The notes beneath the pieces were generated by a model that was given only the letters and a program-made list of their open reading frames with translations, searched no databases and had not been told where the DNA came from. Position numbers and translations under genes: made by a program. 64,000 nucleotides of DNA. Origin: Pseudoflavitalea rhizosphaerae. Its GTDB lineage: Bacteria > Bacteroidota > Bacteroidia > Chitinophagales > Chitinophagaceae. Shown in pieces: positions 34,473 through 43,225 of this stretch. Position 1 is the first letter of the stretch. Each line of letters opens with the position of its first letter. The stretch is taken from positions 62,001 through 126,000 of the forward strand of contig NZ_RCSU01000004.1 of NCBI RefSeq assembly GCF_003991355.1, given 5' to 3'.

Positions 34473-36701
34473 ATGACTATGAATCGAAGAAGGAAAGGAA
34501 TGATCGCTGTAAGGCACCTGGTTTGCTGCAGTATTGCATTGATGGCCGGATGGTTGCCCTGCAGCCTGAAAGCACAGACCATCATTCCTGTTGTGACTTC
34601 AAATAATGCACTGGTGCTGGAAGCCGGCAAAAACAAAGATCTCTCTGTTATTTATTTTGGAAAGAAGCTGGCCAATGAAAAAGAATACCAGCTCGTACCT
34701 TCTGTATACAAACAAACAGGCGATTACACGGATGTATTGAACGCAGCTTATACCAGTTCCGGTTCCCGCAACCTGGTGGAACCAGCCATCACTGTGGTTC
34801 ATGCCGATGGCAACCGTTCACTGGACCTGCGTTATGTAAAACACGAACAAAAGCAATTGCCCGATGGCGTTACCCATTACAGTATCCTGCTGAAAGATCC
34901 TGTATACGATTTTGAAGTGACGCTGCACTATAAAGTATATCCCAGGCAGGATGTGATTGAACAATGGTCTGTGATCAAACACAAAGAGAAAGGAAATGTG
35001 GTGCTGGAAAAATTCGCTTCCGCCAATCTGCATCTCAAGGCAAAGGGATTCTGGCTGAACCAATATCATGGCGACTGGGCAAAGGAAATGCAGCCGGAAG
35101 AATCGAAGATCACACACGGCATCAAAACCATCGATTCCAAATTAGGCACGCGTACCAATATCTTCCTGCCTTCCGTTTTCATGGTATCGCTGAACAGACC
35201 TGCAACGGAAGATGAAGGCACCGTGTTGTATGGCTCCCTGGCTTACAGCGGTAATTTCAGAACGGATCTTGAACTGGATTACCAGAACAATCTCAGGATC
35301 ATTTCCGGTATCAATAATTATGCATCTCCCTACAACCTGAAGCCTGGTGAAGAATTTGTTACACCCTCATTCATTCACCTGCTTTCCAGCAAAGGCAAGG
35401 GTTTTGCGAGCCGTCAGTTGCACGACTGGGCCAGAAATTACAGGCTGCTGGATGGAAAAGGGGACAGGCTCACATTGCTCAATAACTGGGAAGCCACTTA
35501 TTTCGATTTCAATGAAACCAAGCTGAAGGAACTGCTGCGCGATACAAAAAAGCTCGGCGTGGACCTGTTCCTGTTAGATGATGGCTGGTTCGCCAATAAA
35601 TATCCCCGCAATGATGATAAAGCAGGGCTGGGCGACTGGGCAGAGAATAAATCCAAGCTGCCCAATGGTGTGGCAAGCCTGGTGAAGGAAGCAGCCGCCA
35701 ATGGTGTGAAATTCGGGATCTGGGTGGAGCCTGAAATGGTGAACCCGAAAAGTGAATTGTACGAGAAGCATCCTGATTGGGTGGTCCGTCAACCTGCGCG
35801 CCAGGAACATTATTTCCGTAACCAGCTGGTGCTGGACCTGAGCAATCCTGTGGTGCAGGACTTTGTTTTCGGTGTGGTGGACAATCTGTTTGCTAAGAAC
35901 CCTGATCTGGCCTATATCAAATGGGACTGCAATGCCGTGATCTATAATGCCCATTCCGCTTATCTTGGAAAGGACCAATCCCATTTCTATATCGAATACA
36001 TGCGCGGCCTGTACAATGTGTTGCAGCGTTTGCGCGCAAAGTATCCGAAGGTGCCGATGATGCTTTGCTCCGGTGGCGGTGGGCGTGTGGATTATGAAGC
36101 GTTGAAATATTTCACAGAATACTGGCCCAGCGATAATACCGATCCACTGGAAAGGATCTTCATTCAATGGGAGTATTCCTATTTCTATCCTGCCATCGCA
36201 AGCGCCAATCATGTGACGGATTGGGGCAAGCAACCCATCAAATTCAGAACAGATGTAGCAATGATGGGGAAGCTCGGGTTCGATATCGTAGTGAGCCATC
36301 TGAATGAAAAGGACCTTGCTTTTTGTCAGAATGCCATCAAAGAATATAATGGGTTCAAACATCTGGTGTACCAGGGAGATCAGTATCGATTGTCTGATCC
36401 GCGAAAAAGTGCTGTGGCTTCTGTGGCATTTGTAAGTAAAGATCAATCAGAAGGCGTGCTGTTCAATTATCTCGTTAATGACCGTTATGGTGAAGGGAGT
36501 GTGTATCCCATTCAGTTGAAAGGACTGGATCCATCAGCATTCTATACGCTGAAAGAATTGAGCCTGTATCCCGGAAGTAAATCGGTTATTGATGCCGGTA
36601 AGAAATATTCCGGCGAGTTCCTGATGACTGTGGGTTTCAATCCTGAAGTGTCTGGCAGCAGAACAAGTGTTGTGCTGAAACTTGAAAAAGTGAAAAAGTA
36701 G
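34473..36701 (+). CDS. GH36 alpha-galactosidase
   Basis: The product is 742 residues. A signal peptide (to SLKAQ) directs export. An N-terminal supersandwich domain (about 30-330) precedes a TIM barrel with GH36 motifs: NNWEATYFDFNE, LFLLDDGWFANKYPRNDDKA, KFGIWVEPEMVNPKSELYEK, nucleophile Asp485 in YIKWDCNA, and acid/base Asp554 in PSDNTDPLERI. Most GH36 enzymes have KWDMNR; CNA here is a change next to the nucleophile. It removes alpha-1,6 or other alpha-linked galactose from oligosaccharides. It is the last gene of the operon, 45 bp after the esterase, and is followed by a terminator at 36758. Confidence 0.93.
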   Translation: MTMNRRRKGMIAVRHLVCCSIALMAGWLPCSLKAQTIIPVVTSNNALVLEAGKNKDLSVIYFGKKLANEKEYQLVPSVYKQTGDYTDVLNAAYTSSGSRNLVEPAITVVHADGNRSLDLRYVKHEQKQLPDGVTHYSILLKDPVYDFEVTLHYKVYPRQDVIEQWSVIKHKEKGNVVLEKFASANLHLKAKGFWLNQYHGDWAKEMQPEESKITHGIKTIDSKLGTRTNIFLPSVFMVSLNRPATEDEGTVLYGSLAYSGNFRTDLELDYQNNLRIISGINNYASPYNLKPGEEFVTPSFIHLLSSKGKGFASRQLHDWARNYRLLDGKGDRLTLLNNWEATYFDFNETKLKELLRDTKKLGVDLFLLDDGWFANKYPRNDDKAGLGDWAENKSKLPNGVASLVKEAAANGVKFGIWVEPEMVNPKSELYEKHPDWVVRQPARQEHYFRNQLVLDLSNPVVQDFVFGVVDNLFAKNPDLAYIKWDCNAVIYNAHSAYLGKDQSHFYIEYMRGLYNVLQRLRAKYPKVPMMLCSGGGGRVDYEALKYFTEYWPSDNTDPLERIFIQWEYSYFYPAIASANHVTDWGKQPIKFRTDVAMMGKLGFDIVVSHLNEKDLAFCQNAIKEYNGFKHLVYQGDQYRLSDPRKSAVASVAFVSKDQSEGVLFNYLVNDRYGEGSVYPIQLKGLDPSAFYTLKELSLYPGSKSVIDAGKKYSGEFLMTVGFNPEVSGSRTSVVLKLEKVKK

Positions 36702-36757
36702 AAAACTAGACTGTCCTTCACATACATAAACTTTGGCAAGTGGTAATCTCTGCAGAG

Positions 36758-36779
36758 GCGTCCCAACTGGGGCGCTTTT
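36758..36779 (+). terminator. Rho-independent terminator closing the galactoside locus
   Basis: GCGTCCC-AACT-GGGGCGC (one G-T pair) followed by TTTT, 56 bp after the GH36 stop codon. Confidence 0.75.
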
Positions 36780-36797
36780 GCTTTTCGGAATGCTGGC

Positions 36798-36825
36798 AGT
36801 GAGTGGCTGGTAGTGAGTGGCTGGT
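36798..36825 (+). repeat. Tandem AGTGAGTGGCTGGT x2
   Basis: Two exact 14-bp copies (36798-36811, 36812-36825), preceded by TGCTGGC and followed by a degenerate third (AGTCAGGGTGCTGGC). They lead into the palindromic cluster at 36840, as the 21-bp units do at 20765. Confidence 0.9.
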
Positions 36826-36839
36826 AGTCAGGGTGCTGG

Positions 36840-36945
36840 CAGTCGCTCGCCTCCCGGCGAGTGACTTATATTTAGTCGCCTCCGGCGACGCAGTGTTCGC
36901 CGGAGGCGAACCAATAACCGTCACTCGCGGGGACGCGAGCGACTG
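36840..36945. repeat. Nested palindromic repeat cluster (copy R2), overlapping the P-ATPase 3' end
   Basis: The order matches R1: an outer hairpin at 36840-36865 (CAGTCGCTCGCC...GGCGAGTGAC), inner hairpins GTCGCC-TCC-GGCGAC (36875-36889) and GTTCGCC-GGA-GGCGAAC (36895-36911), and an outer hairpin at 36920-36945 (GTCACTCGCG...CGCGAGCGACTG). The outer arms are identical to R1 over their first and last 10-12 bases, while loops and inner stems differ by paired changes. The last hairpin contains the stop codon of the P-ATPase gene. Confidence 0.9.
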
Positions 36946-39599
36946 CCCCCTGAGGAAATGCGTCTGGCCCTTTTGAACAGTTTCAGTATCTCGCTCAGGA
37001 TAACGGGAACGATGCCCAGTCCCAATGCGTAGGTCCAGCCCTGGAGGTCCAGCATTTGCAGCCTGAATGCTTTTTGAAGCACCGGTAATCCCATCACGAG
37101 TAATTGAAGGGCCAGTGCCAGGACCACAGCACCCACCAGGTATTTATTGGAGAATATGCCTGTCTGGAAAATTGATTTGACGGAATGCCTGAAAGTGAAG
37201 GAATAGAACAGCTGGCAGCAAATGATGGTCATGAAAGCCATTGTTCTCGCATATTCATGAATGTTAGCAGGTACTTGTTTGTCATATGGACTGTAGCCGT
37301 GCTCGTAATAGCCGAACCAGAAAGCGCCAATGGTGAGGAGGCCAATGGCCGTACCACCAATAACGACCCTTTGTGCCGCACCATGTGCGAAGAAGCTTTC
37401 GTTTGGGCTGCGCGGTGCTTGTTTCATCACATCGGGATCACCTGGGTCCATTCCCAATGCAATGGCCGGCAATGTATCTGTGAGCAGGTTGATCCATAAT
37501 AATTGTGTAGCCATCAGGGGGGCGGGCATGCCGATCAAAATGGCCAATACCATCGTTATCACTTCGCCCACATTGCTGGCCAGCAGGAAGATCACAGACT
37601 TCTTGATATTGTTGTAAATATTCCGTCCCTGTTCGATGGCGGCAATGATGGTAGCAAAATTGTCGTCCGCTAAGATCATATGAGCTGCATTCCTCGCCAC
37701 ATCCGTTCCGGTAATGCCCATGGCTACCCCAATATCTGCGGTATTGAGGCTGGGTGCATCATTCACACCATCTCCCGTCATTGAAACGATCTGGCCTTCT
37801 GATTTGAAGGCGCGTACAATATTCACTTTATGTTCGGGGGAAACCCTGGCAAAAACACGGTAGGATGTCAACTGTTGATCGCCGTTAGAGGCTTTCTTCA
37901 ATTCGGAACCGGTGATCGCCTGTTTTTTGTTATCGGCAATACCGAGATCTTTGGCAATGGCGAATGCTGTATCCTTGTGATCTCCCGTGATCATCACTGT
38001 TGTAATACCTGCCTGCTTTGCCTGGTTGATGCTGTCCTTTACTTCCGGCCTGGGCGGATCTATCATGCCTACCATACCGATCAGCACCAGGTCTTTTTCC
38101 ATTTCTTCCTGACCGATGGGGCCATCCAGGGGTTTATAAGCTGCTGCCAGCGTCCGGAGTGCATTGGCGGACATCTCTTTGGTCGCTTTTTTGAATTGTT
38201 CTATATGTCCGGTGGTGATGGGAATGGCTTCTCCGTTATGCTGTACCATGGTACAACGATCGAGGAGATGGTCGATTGCTCCCTTGGTGTACACTGTCAG
38301 TTTCCCATTTTCTTCCTGGATGGTAGACATCAGTTTCCTGTCGGAATCGAATGGCAGTTCATCTTTCCTCTTCGCTTCAGTAGCTAATTTGTTTCTATCG
38401 ATACCCAGTTGGTCGCCGAGTCTGAGCAGTGCAATTTCCGTTGGGTCGCCGGTGCCTTCGCCATTTTCGAAAGTGGCGTCGGAGCAGAGTATCATGGCTT
38501 TTGTAAGAAGCAGGGCTGCATCGGAAGGTTCATTTTCATTTTCTTTCAGTTCCAGTTCCTGGCCGGTGAGGTCGAAGAGGCGCACCACCGTCATTTTATT
38601 TTGTGTGAGTGTTCCTGTTTTGTCCGAGCAAACAACTGTAACGGAACCGAGGGTTTCAACAGCCGGTAATTTTTTGATGATGGCTTTCTTGCGGGCCATC
38701 CTGGTAACGCCGATGGACAACACTACGGCAACGATGGCGGCCAGTCCTTCCGGAATGCTGGCTACAGCCAATGATACGGCCGTAAGGAAATTCTCAGCAA
38801 GGTCCCTTCCCTGGAGCGAGGCCAATCCGAACATGGCAACACAAACACCGATGGCGATCTTTCCCAAAGTCTTGCCCAGTTCATCCAGTCTTTTTTCGAG
38901 TGGTGTTTTTTCTTCTTTTTCCTGGTTGATGATATTGGCGATCTTCCCAACTTCTGTTTTCATTCCGGTTTCCACCACTACACCCAGTCCTCTGCCGTAT
39001 GTGACTACGGTAGACATGAATGCCATATTCAGCTGGTCCCCCAGCGGTATATTGGCATTCTGCAGATCAGCATTGGCGTCTTTTTCAGCAGGAACGGATT
39101 CGCCTGTGAGCGCTGATTCTTCAATTTGCAGGTTGGCCGATTCCAGCAATCTCACATCGGCGGCCACAAAGCGCCCTGCTTCCAGTACCAGTATATCACC
39201 CGGCACAATCATTTCAGATGCGATCTCCGTTGTGGTCCCGTTTCTTTTCACCAGCGCTTTGGGCGCAGAAAGATCTTTGAGCGCTTCGATCGCATTACCT
39301 GCCTTCACTTCCTGTATCACGCCTAATACGGCATTGATGATGATCACCAGCAGGATGATAATGCCATCGATATATTCTCCCATGGCCATAGTGATCACCA
39401 CGGCGCCAAAGAGTACATAGATCAGCGCGTCTTTCAGTTGTGCAATAAATAAGGAGAAAACAGAACGGCGCTTCTGAGCAGTGAGCTTGTTGTGTCCATA
39501 CTGCTGCAGCCGCGCAGCTGCTTCATTTTCTTTCAGTCCATTGTCTTTATCCGCATTAAGTTCCTCCAGCGTTTGCTGTATCGATTTTGAAAACCACAT
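36921..39599 (-). CDS. Calcium-transporting type P2A cation ATPase
   Basis: The product is 892 residues with ten predicted helices. The order is N-terminal cation ATPase domain (1-70), A-domain loop TGES (165-168), helix 4 with IPEGL (283-287, the calcium-site motif of SERCA-like pumps), phosphorylated Asp326 in DKTGT, a nucleotide domain, and TGDGVNDAPSL. The last six helices carry acidic residues typical of P2A. It exports Ca2+ (possibly Mn2+) using ATP. The C-terminus is odd: the stop codon (36921-36923) and the final SRSRPRE come from palindromic repeat R2, so the ancestral end was probably overwritten. The gene stands alone, divergent from the receptor gene at 39902. Confidence 0.93.
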   Translation of the reverse strand: MWFSKSIQQTLEELNADKDNGLKENEAAARLQQYGHNKLTAQKRRSVFSLFIAQLKDALIYVLFGAVVITMAMGEYIDGIIILLVIIINAVLGVIQEVKAGNAIEALKDLSAPKALVKRNGTTTEIASEMIVPGDILVLEAGRFVAADVRLLESANLQIEESALTGESVPAEKDANADLQNANIPLGDQLNMAFMSTVVTYGRGLGVVVETGMKTEVGKIANIINQEKEEKTPLEKRLDELGKTLGKIAIGVCVAMFGLASLQGRDLAENFLTAVSLAVASIPEGLAAIVAVVLSIGVTRMARKKAIIKKLPAVETLGSVTVVCSDKTGTLTQNKMTVVRLFDLTGQELELKENENEPSDAALLLTKAMILCSDATFENGEGTGDPTEIALLRLGDQLGIDRNKLATEAKRKDELPFDSDRKLMSTIQEENGKLTVYTKGAIDHLLDRCTMVQHNGEAIPITTGHIEQFKKATKEMSANALRTLAAAYKPLDGPIGQEEMEKDLVLIGMVGMIDPPRPEVKDSINQAKQAGITTVMITGDHKDTAFAIAKDLGIADNKKQAITGSELKKASNGDQQLTSYRVFARVSPEHKVNIVRAFKSEGQIVSMTGDGVNDAPSLNTADIGVAMGITGTDVARNAAHMILADDNFATIIAAIEQGRNIYNNIKKSVIFLLASNVGEVITMVLAILIGMPAPLMATQLLWINLLTDTLPAIALGMDPGDPDVMKQAPRSPNESFFAHGAAQRVVIGGTAIGLLTIGAFWFGYYEHGYSPYDKQVPANIHEYARTMAFMTIICCQLFYSFTFRHSVKSIFQTGIFSNKYLVGAVVLALALQLLVMGLPVLQKAFRLQMLDLQGWTYALGLGIVPVILSEILKLFKRARRISSGGSRSRPRE

Positions 39600-39901
39600 A
39601 GGCCATTTATTTATTTGTCCAATGAGGCAGATGGACTGACAAAAGCAGGCTCTATAAAATTAGGGGAAACCAATCAAATAGCCACCGGGAATCTATTCTC
39701 TTTCATCTGGTTCAGAAAAGCTTTGATCCAATTCTTGTGATCGTTGAGGTTTGTAAATGCAAATCCCTGACCACCGGTTGCAGGTTTGGAAATTAGTTGT
39801 GGAGAATGCTGAAAAAATGGACGTTTTGTGCTGGTGTTGTCCCTAAAGTTGAAGATATTCGTTAAAGCATTCTTGCCCTGGTCCTGAAATAATGTACACC
39901 C
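39600..39901. other. 302-bp divergent intergenic region, no gene seen
   Basis: Lies between the P-ATPase (minus) and the TonB receptor (plus). No convincing small gene, RNA or hairpin was seen. A -7-like TAATTTTA reads toward the P-ATPase (39662-39655), with no matching -33 box. Confidence 0.4.
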
Positions 39902-42289
39902 ATGATCCTGGCGCCACGATCTGTAATAAAGCATTCCATGTTGATGGCATTGTTTCTGATGTTGGCGCCCCTGTTTGCATACGCGCAGGAACACCGGTTA
40001 ACACTGATCATCCACGATAGTCTCGATCTTCCCGTCAGTAATGCCTCTGTACGTGTGAACGGCAGAACCACGCCTGCCGACTCCTCCGGAAGGATTTCCC
40101 TTCGCCTGCCATCCGGCAAATTCAAAATTTCGGTTACAGCTATAGGTTATAGCGATACAGCTTTTTCCATCTCCCTGGTGGATGACCTGGAAATCAGACT
40201 GGCGCTGCGTTTTACGCAGCAGTCATTGCAGGCGGTGATCGTGTCGGGAAGCCGGAGCCTGCAAAGGAACCAGATGAGTATGCATACGCTGGATATGGCG
40301 CAGATCCAAAAGCTGCCTGTGATACTTGGCGAAGTGGACCCTATGAAGACCATCACACTCCTGCCTGGCGTGAAGAGTGGGGGCGATGCCGGTTCCGGCA
40401 TTTATGTTCGTGGTGGCGGGCCTGATCAAAATCTCGTTCTGCTGGATGGTATTCCCGTATACAATCCTAATCACCTGCTTGGTTTCTTCAGTGTGTTCAG
40501 TGGCGACGCCATCAAAAGTATTGAAGTGATCAAAGGTGGTATGCCCGCTGAATATGGCGGACGATTGAGCAGTGTGATTGCCGTGAATTCGAAGGATGGC
40601 AACCGGGATACGCTCAAAGCTTCCGGTGGCATCGGACTGATCTCCTCGCGTTTATCGCTTGAAGGGCCTGTGATCAAAAAGAAGTCTGCTTTCAATGTTA
40701 GTTTCCGCAGAACTTATATCGACCAGGTAGCCAAACTCATTGCGCCGGACTCCATCGGCAGGAATGGCTATTTCTTCTACGATGTAAATGCAAGGGCCGA
40801 CTTTCAGCTCAACAGGAATAATGGACTCTACCTCACTTTCTATACGGGAAAAGACAAATTCAATTTTGTTGATGACGATGATGATGGGCCTGCCCGCGAA
40901 TTCAATGCCAACTGGGGCAATACCATTGCAGGACTCACCTGGAAACAACAACTGAACAACCAGTGGAAACAAGAGCTGGCAATTGTGCGCAATGATTTTA
41001 ATTTGTCGAGCCGTATTGCTTTCGGTTCCAACAGTATCATCCTGTCTTCAGGACTCACAGACTACCAGTTGAAGAACGACTGGAGCTATACTCCCCAACC
41101 CTGGATGCGCTGGAAAGCAGGATTGCAATATATCTGGCATAGTTTTCGTCCGGGTGCGGGCGAGTCAAATCAGGGTGTGCAGGAGTTCAGGTCGCGTGTT
41201 AGTGATCAGCAGGCCAGGGAAGCGGCAGTTTATCTTAGTACAGACATAGACGTTAGTACAGACTTTAATTTCATTGCAGGTATTCGTTACAGTTATTTCA
41301 ACCAGGTAGGCCCAACCGAACGCGTGCTCTATGATCCCGAAGGTGCGCCCACAGGAGAAACTGAATCGTACAAAAAAGGAGAGAGCATTGTACGTTATCA
41401 TTACCCGGAACCAAGGATCAGTCTTTTGTATAAACTCAATACCAGCGCCAATTTCAAACTATCATATACGCGCACATACCAGTACCTGCACCTGGCCACT
41501 ACCAGTGCTGCCACATTCCCCAGTGACCTGTGGGTCCCTTCCAGCCGCCTTATCAAACCCGGTATTGCTGACCAGGTGGCGGCAGGATTCTTCAAAGGGT
41601 TCGGGACAGGAAAATATGAAATGAGTGTGGAAGCCTATTACAAAACACTTAGGAACCAGATCGAATTCAAACCCGGAGCGCGCCTGTTACTCAATCAGAA
41701 TATCGAAGGTGAAATGATCTTTGGCGAAGGGAAAGCCTATGGCATCGAATTCTTCTTCCAGAAAAAAACAGGACGGCTCAATGGCTGGATCGGTTATACA
41801 CTGAGCCGCTCTGAGAGAACTTTCCCTGATATGAACGAAGGGAAAGCATTCCCTTACCGTTATGACCGAACGCATGATATCAGTGTGGTAGCCAATTATC
41901 AGCTCAGCAAGAAATGGCATGCCTCCGCTGTGTTCGTGTATGGAACCGGCAATGCACTCACCATGCCAACAGGGAGGTTCGTGTACAGCATCGGTTACGA
42001 TGGCCGTAAGAACCAACCTGTGTTCACCAATATCAACCAGTACGACAAGATCAACGATTATCGCATGCCTGCCTATCACCGGATGGATCTGGCATTTACC
42101 TACACCAGGAAACCGGATAACCATCGACGTTATAAGAGCAGCTGGGTATTCGGACTGTATAATTTGTATAACCGGGAGAACCCTTATTTCATCTACATCG
42201 ATGCAGATGAAGAAGACCGGACCATCAAGGGAAAGAAAGTGTTCCTGTTCCCTGTGATACCGGGCATTACCTGGAATTTTAAATTTTAA
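39902..42289 (+). CDS. TonB-dependent receptor with carboxypeptidase-like domain
   Basis: The product is 795 residues. The signal peptide (to LFAYAQ) is kept from ATG 39902 because later ATG codons would lose its positive charges. A carboxypeptidase-regulatory-like domain (about 30-105) is followed by a plug (VIVSGSRSLQRNQMSMHTLD, LPGVKSGGDAGSGIYVRGGG, LVLLDGIPVYNPNHLLGFFS, EVIKGGMPAEYGGRLSSVIA) and a barrel ending WNFKF. This FecA/CirA-like class with GxGxYVRGGGPDQNL plugs is paired in Bacteroidota with DUF4249 lipoproteins, as here (next gene after 3 bp). The substrate of such pairs is not established; peptides, metals or small organics are possible. Confidence 0.9.
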   Translation: MILAPRSVIKHSMLMALFLMLAPLFAYAQEHRLTLIIHDSLDLPVSNASVRVNGRTTPADSSGRISLRLPSGKFKISVTAIGYSDTAFSISLVDDLEIRLALRFTQQSLQAVIVSGSRSLQRNQMSMHTLDMAQIQKLPVILGEVDPMKTITLLPGVKSGGDAGSGIYVRGGGPDQNLVLLDGIPVYNPNHLLGFFSVFSGDAIKSIEVIKGGMPAEYGGRLSSVIAVNSKDGNRDTLKASGGIGLISSRLSLEGPVIKKKSAFNVSFRRTYIDQVAKLIAPDSIGRNGYFFYDVNARADFQLNRNNGLYLTFYTGKDKFNFVDDDDDGPAREFNANWGNTIAGLTWKQQLNNQWKQELAIVRNDFNLSSRIAFGSNSIILSSGLTDYQLKNDWSYTPQPWMRWKAGLQYIWHSFRPGAGESNQGVQEFRSRVSDQQAREAAVYLSTDIDVSTDFNFIAGIRYSYFNQVGPTERVLYDPEGAPTGETESYKKGESIVRYHYPEPRISLLYKLNTSANFKLSYTRTYQYLHLATTSAATFPSDLWVPSSRLIKPGIADQVAAGFFKGFGTGKYEMSVEAYYKTLRNQIEFKPGARLLLNQNIEGEMIFGEGKAYGIEFFFQKKTGRLNGWIGYTLSRSERTFPDMNEGKAFPYRYDRTHDISVVANYQLSKKWHASAVFVYGTGNALTMPTGRFVYSIGYDGRKNQPVFTNINQYDKINDYRMPAYHRMDLAFTYTRKPDNHRRYKSSWVFGLYNLYNRENPYFIYIDADEEDRTIKGKKVFLFPVIPGITWNFKF

Positions 42290-42292
42290 GCG

Positions 42293-43219
42293 ATGTGCAG
42301 AATGACTGTTTTGATGAACCTGTTGCTGACGATCATTGTAGCATTTTTCACTTCCTGTGAAAAGGATTTCGATATCAAATTGAAGCCTAATAAACCATTG
42401 CTGATTGTTGAGGGCTATATCAATAATGAATTGCCATCATACAATTATGTGATATTAGGAAGAAGCCAGGATTATTTCAATACCGATTTCGCGAATATTG
42501 CAGTGACCGGTGCAAAAGTAAGTATTACTGAAGGTCGTCTGCTACCTGATAATACTTATGAATGGAATGCAGCTACAAAAAGAGAACTAACGGAGGCGCG
42601 TATCCCACAGCTGGATTTTGTGCTGGTGCCCGGCTTGTATTTTGACCCGGCGCTTATAACCGATTCCGCCAATGCGCTGATGGGAAGACCGGGCTATCAC
42701 TATTTGCTGGAGATCGAAGCGGAAGGGAAAAAATATTCTGCCACTACAGCCCTGCTCCCTGCCGTAAAAGTGGATAGTTTGACCATCGGTAATTATTACA
42801 AAGATGACCTGGATGATGGCAGCATTGTTTTGAAGGGAAGGATCACTGTACATTATAAAGATCCCGATACTATCGGTAATACACAATTGTATTACTGGCA
42901 GGCGCTAAGCGATGGGCCTCATTTTGGATGGGGTGGCATGGGTGCCGGCAGGTATTCACCCGGCACAGACGATCTGGTGAACGGACAATATTTAAGGCTT
43001 ACACACGGCAGTGGTTTTGTGATGGGTGATTCTGTAATCTACCATATGGCCAGCGTGGAAAGGAAAGTGTATAATTTCTGGGACAGTTTCAATAAGGCCC
43101 GCGCCAACGGTGGTCCATTCTCCACGCCTGCATCAATTTCCAGCACCATCAGCGGGGAAGATGTGCTCGGATGTTTCAGCGGGTTCAGTCTGAGCTCCAA
43201 ATCGGTGCGTATCAAATAA
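42293..43219 (+). CDS. DUF4249 lipoprotein
   Basis: The product is 308 residues. The lipobox (AFFTSC) is followed by EKDFDIKLKPNKPLLIVEGY, the typical DUF4249 opening, and a beta-sandwich body with VTGAKVSITEG and a C-terminal DVLGCFSGFSL segment. DUF4249 proteins are found next to a specific class of TonB receptors and probably act as their surface partner. It starts 3 bp after the receptor stop codon, so the two are co-translated or coupled. The gene ends 6 bp from the convergent MORN-repeat gene. No function is experimentally fixed for the family as far as can be said here. Confidence 0.85.
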   Translation: MCRMTVLMNLLLTIIVAFFTSCEKDFDIKLKPNKPLLIVEGYINNELPSYNYVILGRSQDYFNTDFANIAVTGAKVSITEGRLLPDNTYEWNAATKRELTEARIPQLDFVLVPGLYFDPALITDSANALMGRPGYHYLLEIEAEGKKYSATTALLPAVKVDSLTIGNYYKDDLDDGSIVLKGRITVHYKDPDTIGNTQLYYWQALSDGPHFGWGGMGAGRYSPGTDDLVNGQYLRLTHGSGFVMGDSVIYHMASVERKVYNFWDSFNKARANGGPFSTPASISSTISGEDVLGCFSGFSLSSKSVRIK

Positions 43220-43225
43220 ATGATA

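Noticed and set aside
35574-36446. 290-codon minus-strand open frame
   Set aside because: It is antisense to the GH36 catalytic domain and has no recognisable domain or promoter.
38164-39420. 418-codon plus-strand open frame
   Set aside because: It lies antisense and fully inside the P-ATPase gene, and its Ser-rich, low-complexity translation matches no protein pattern.
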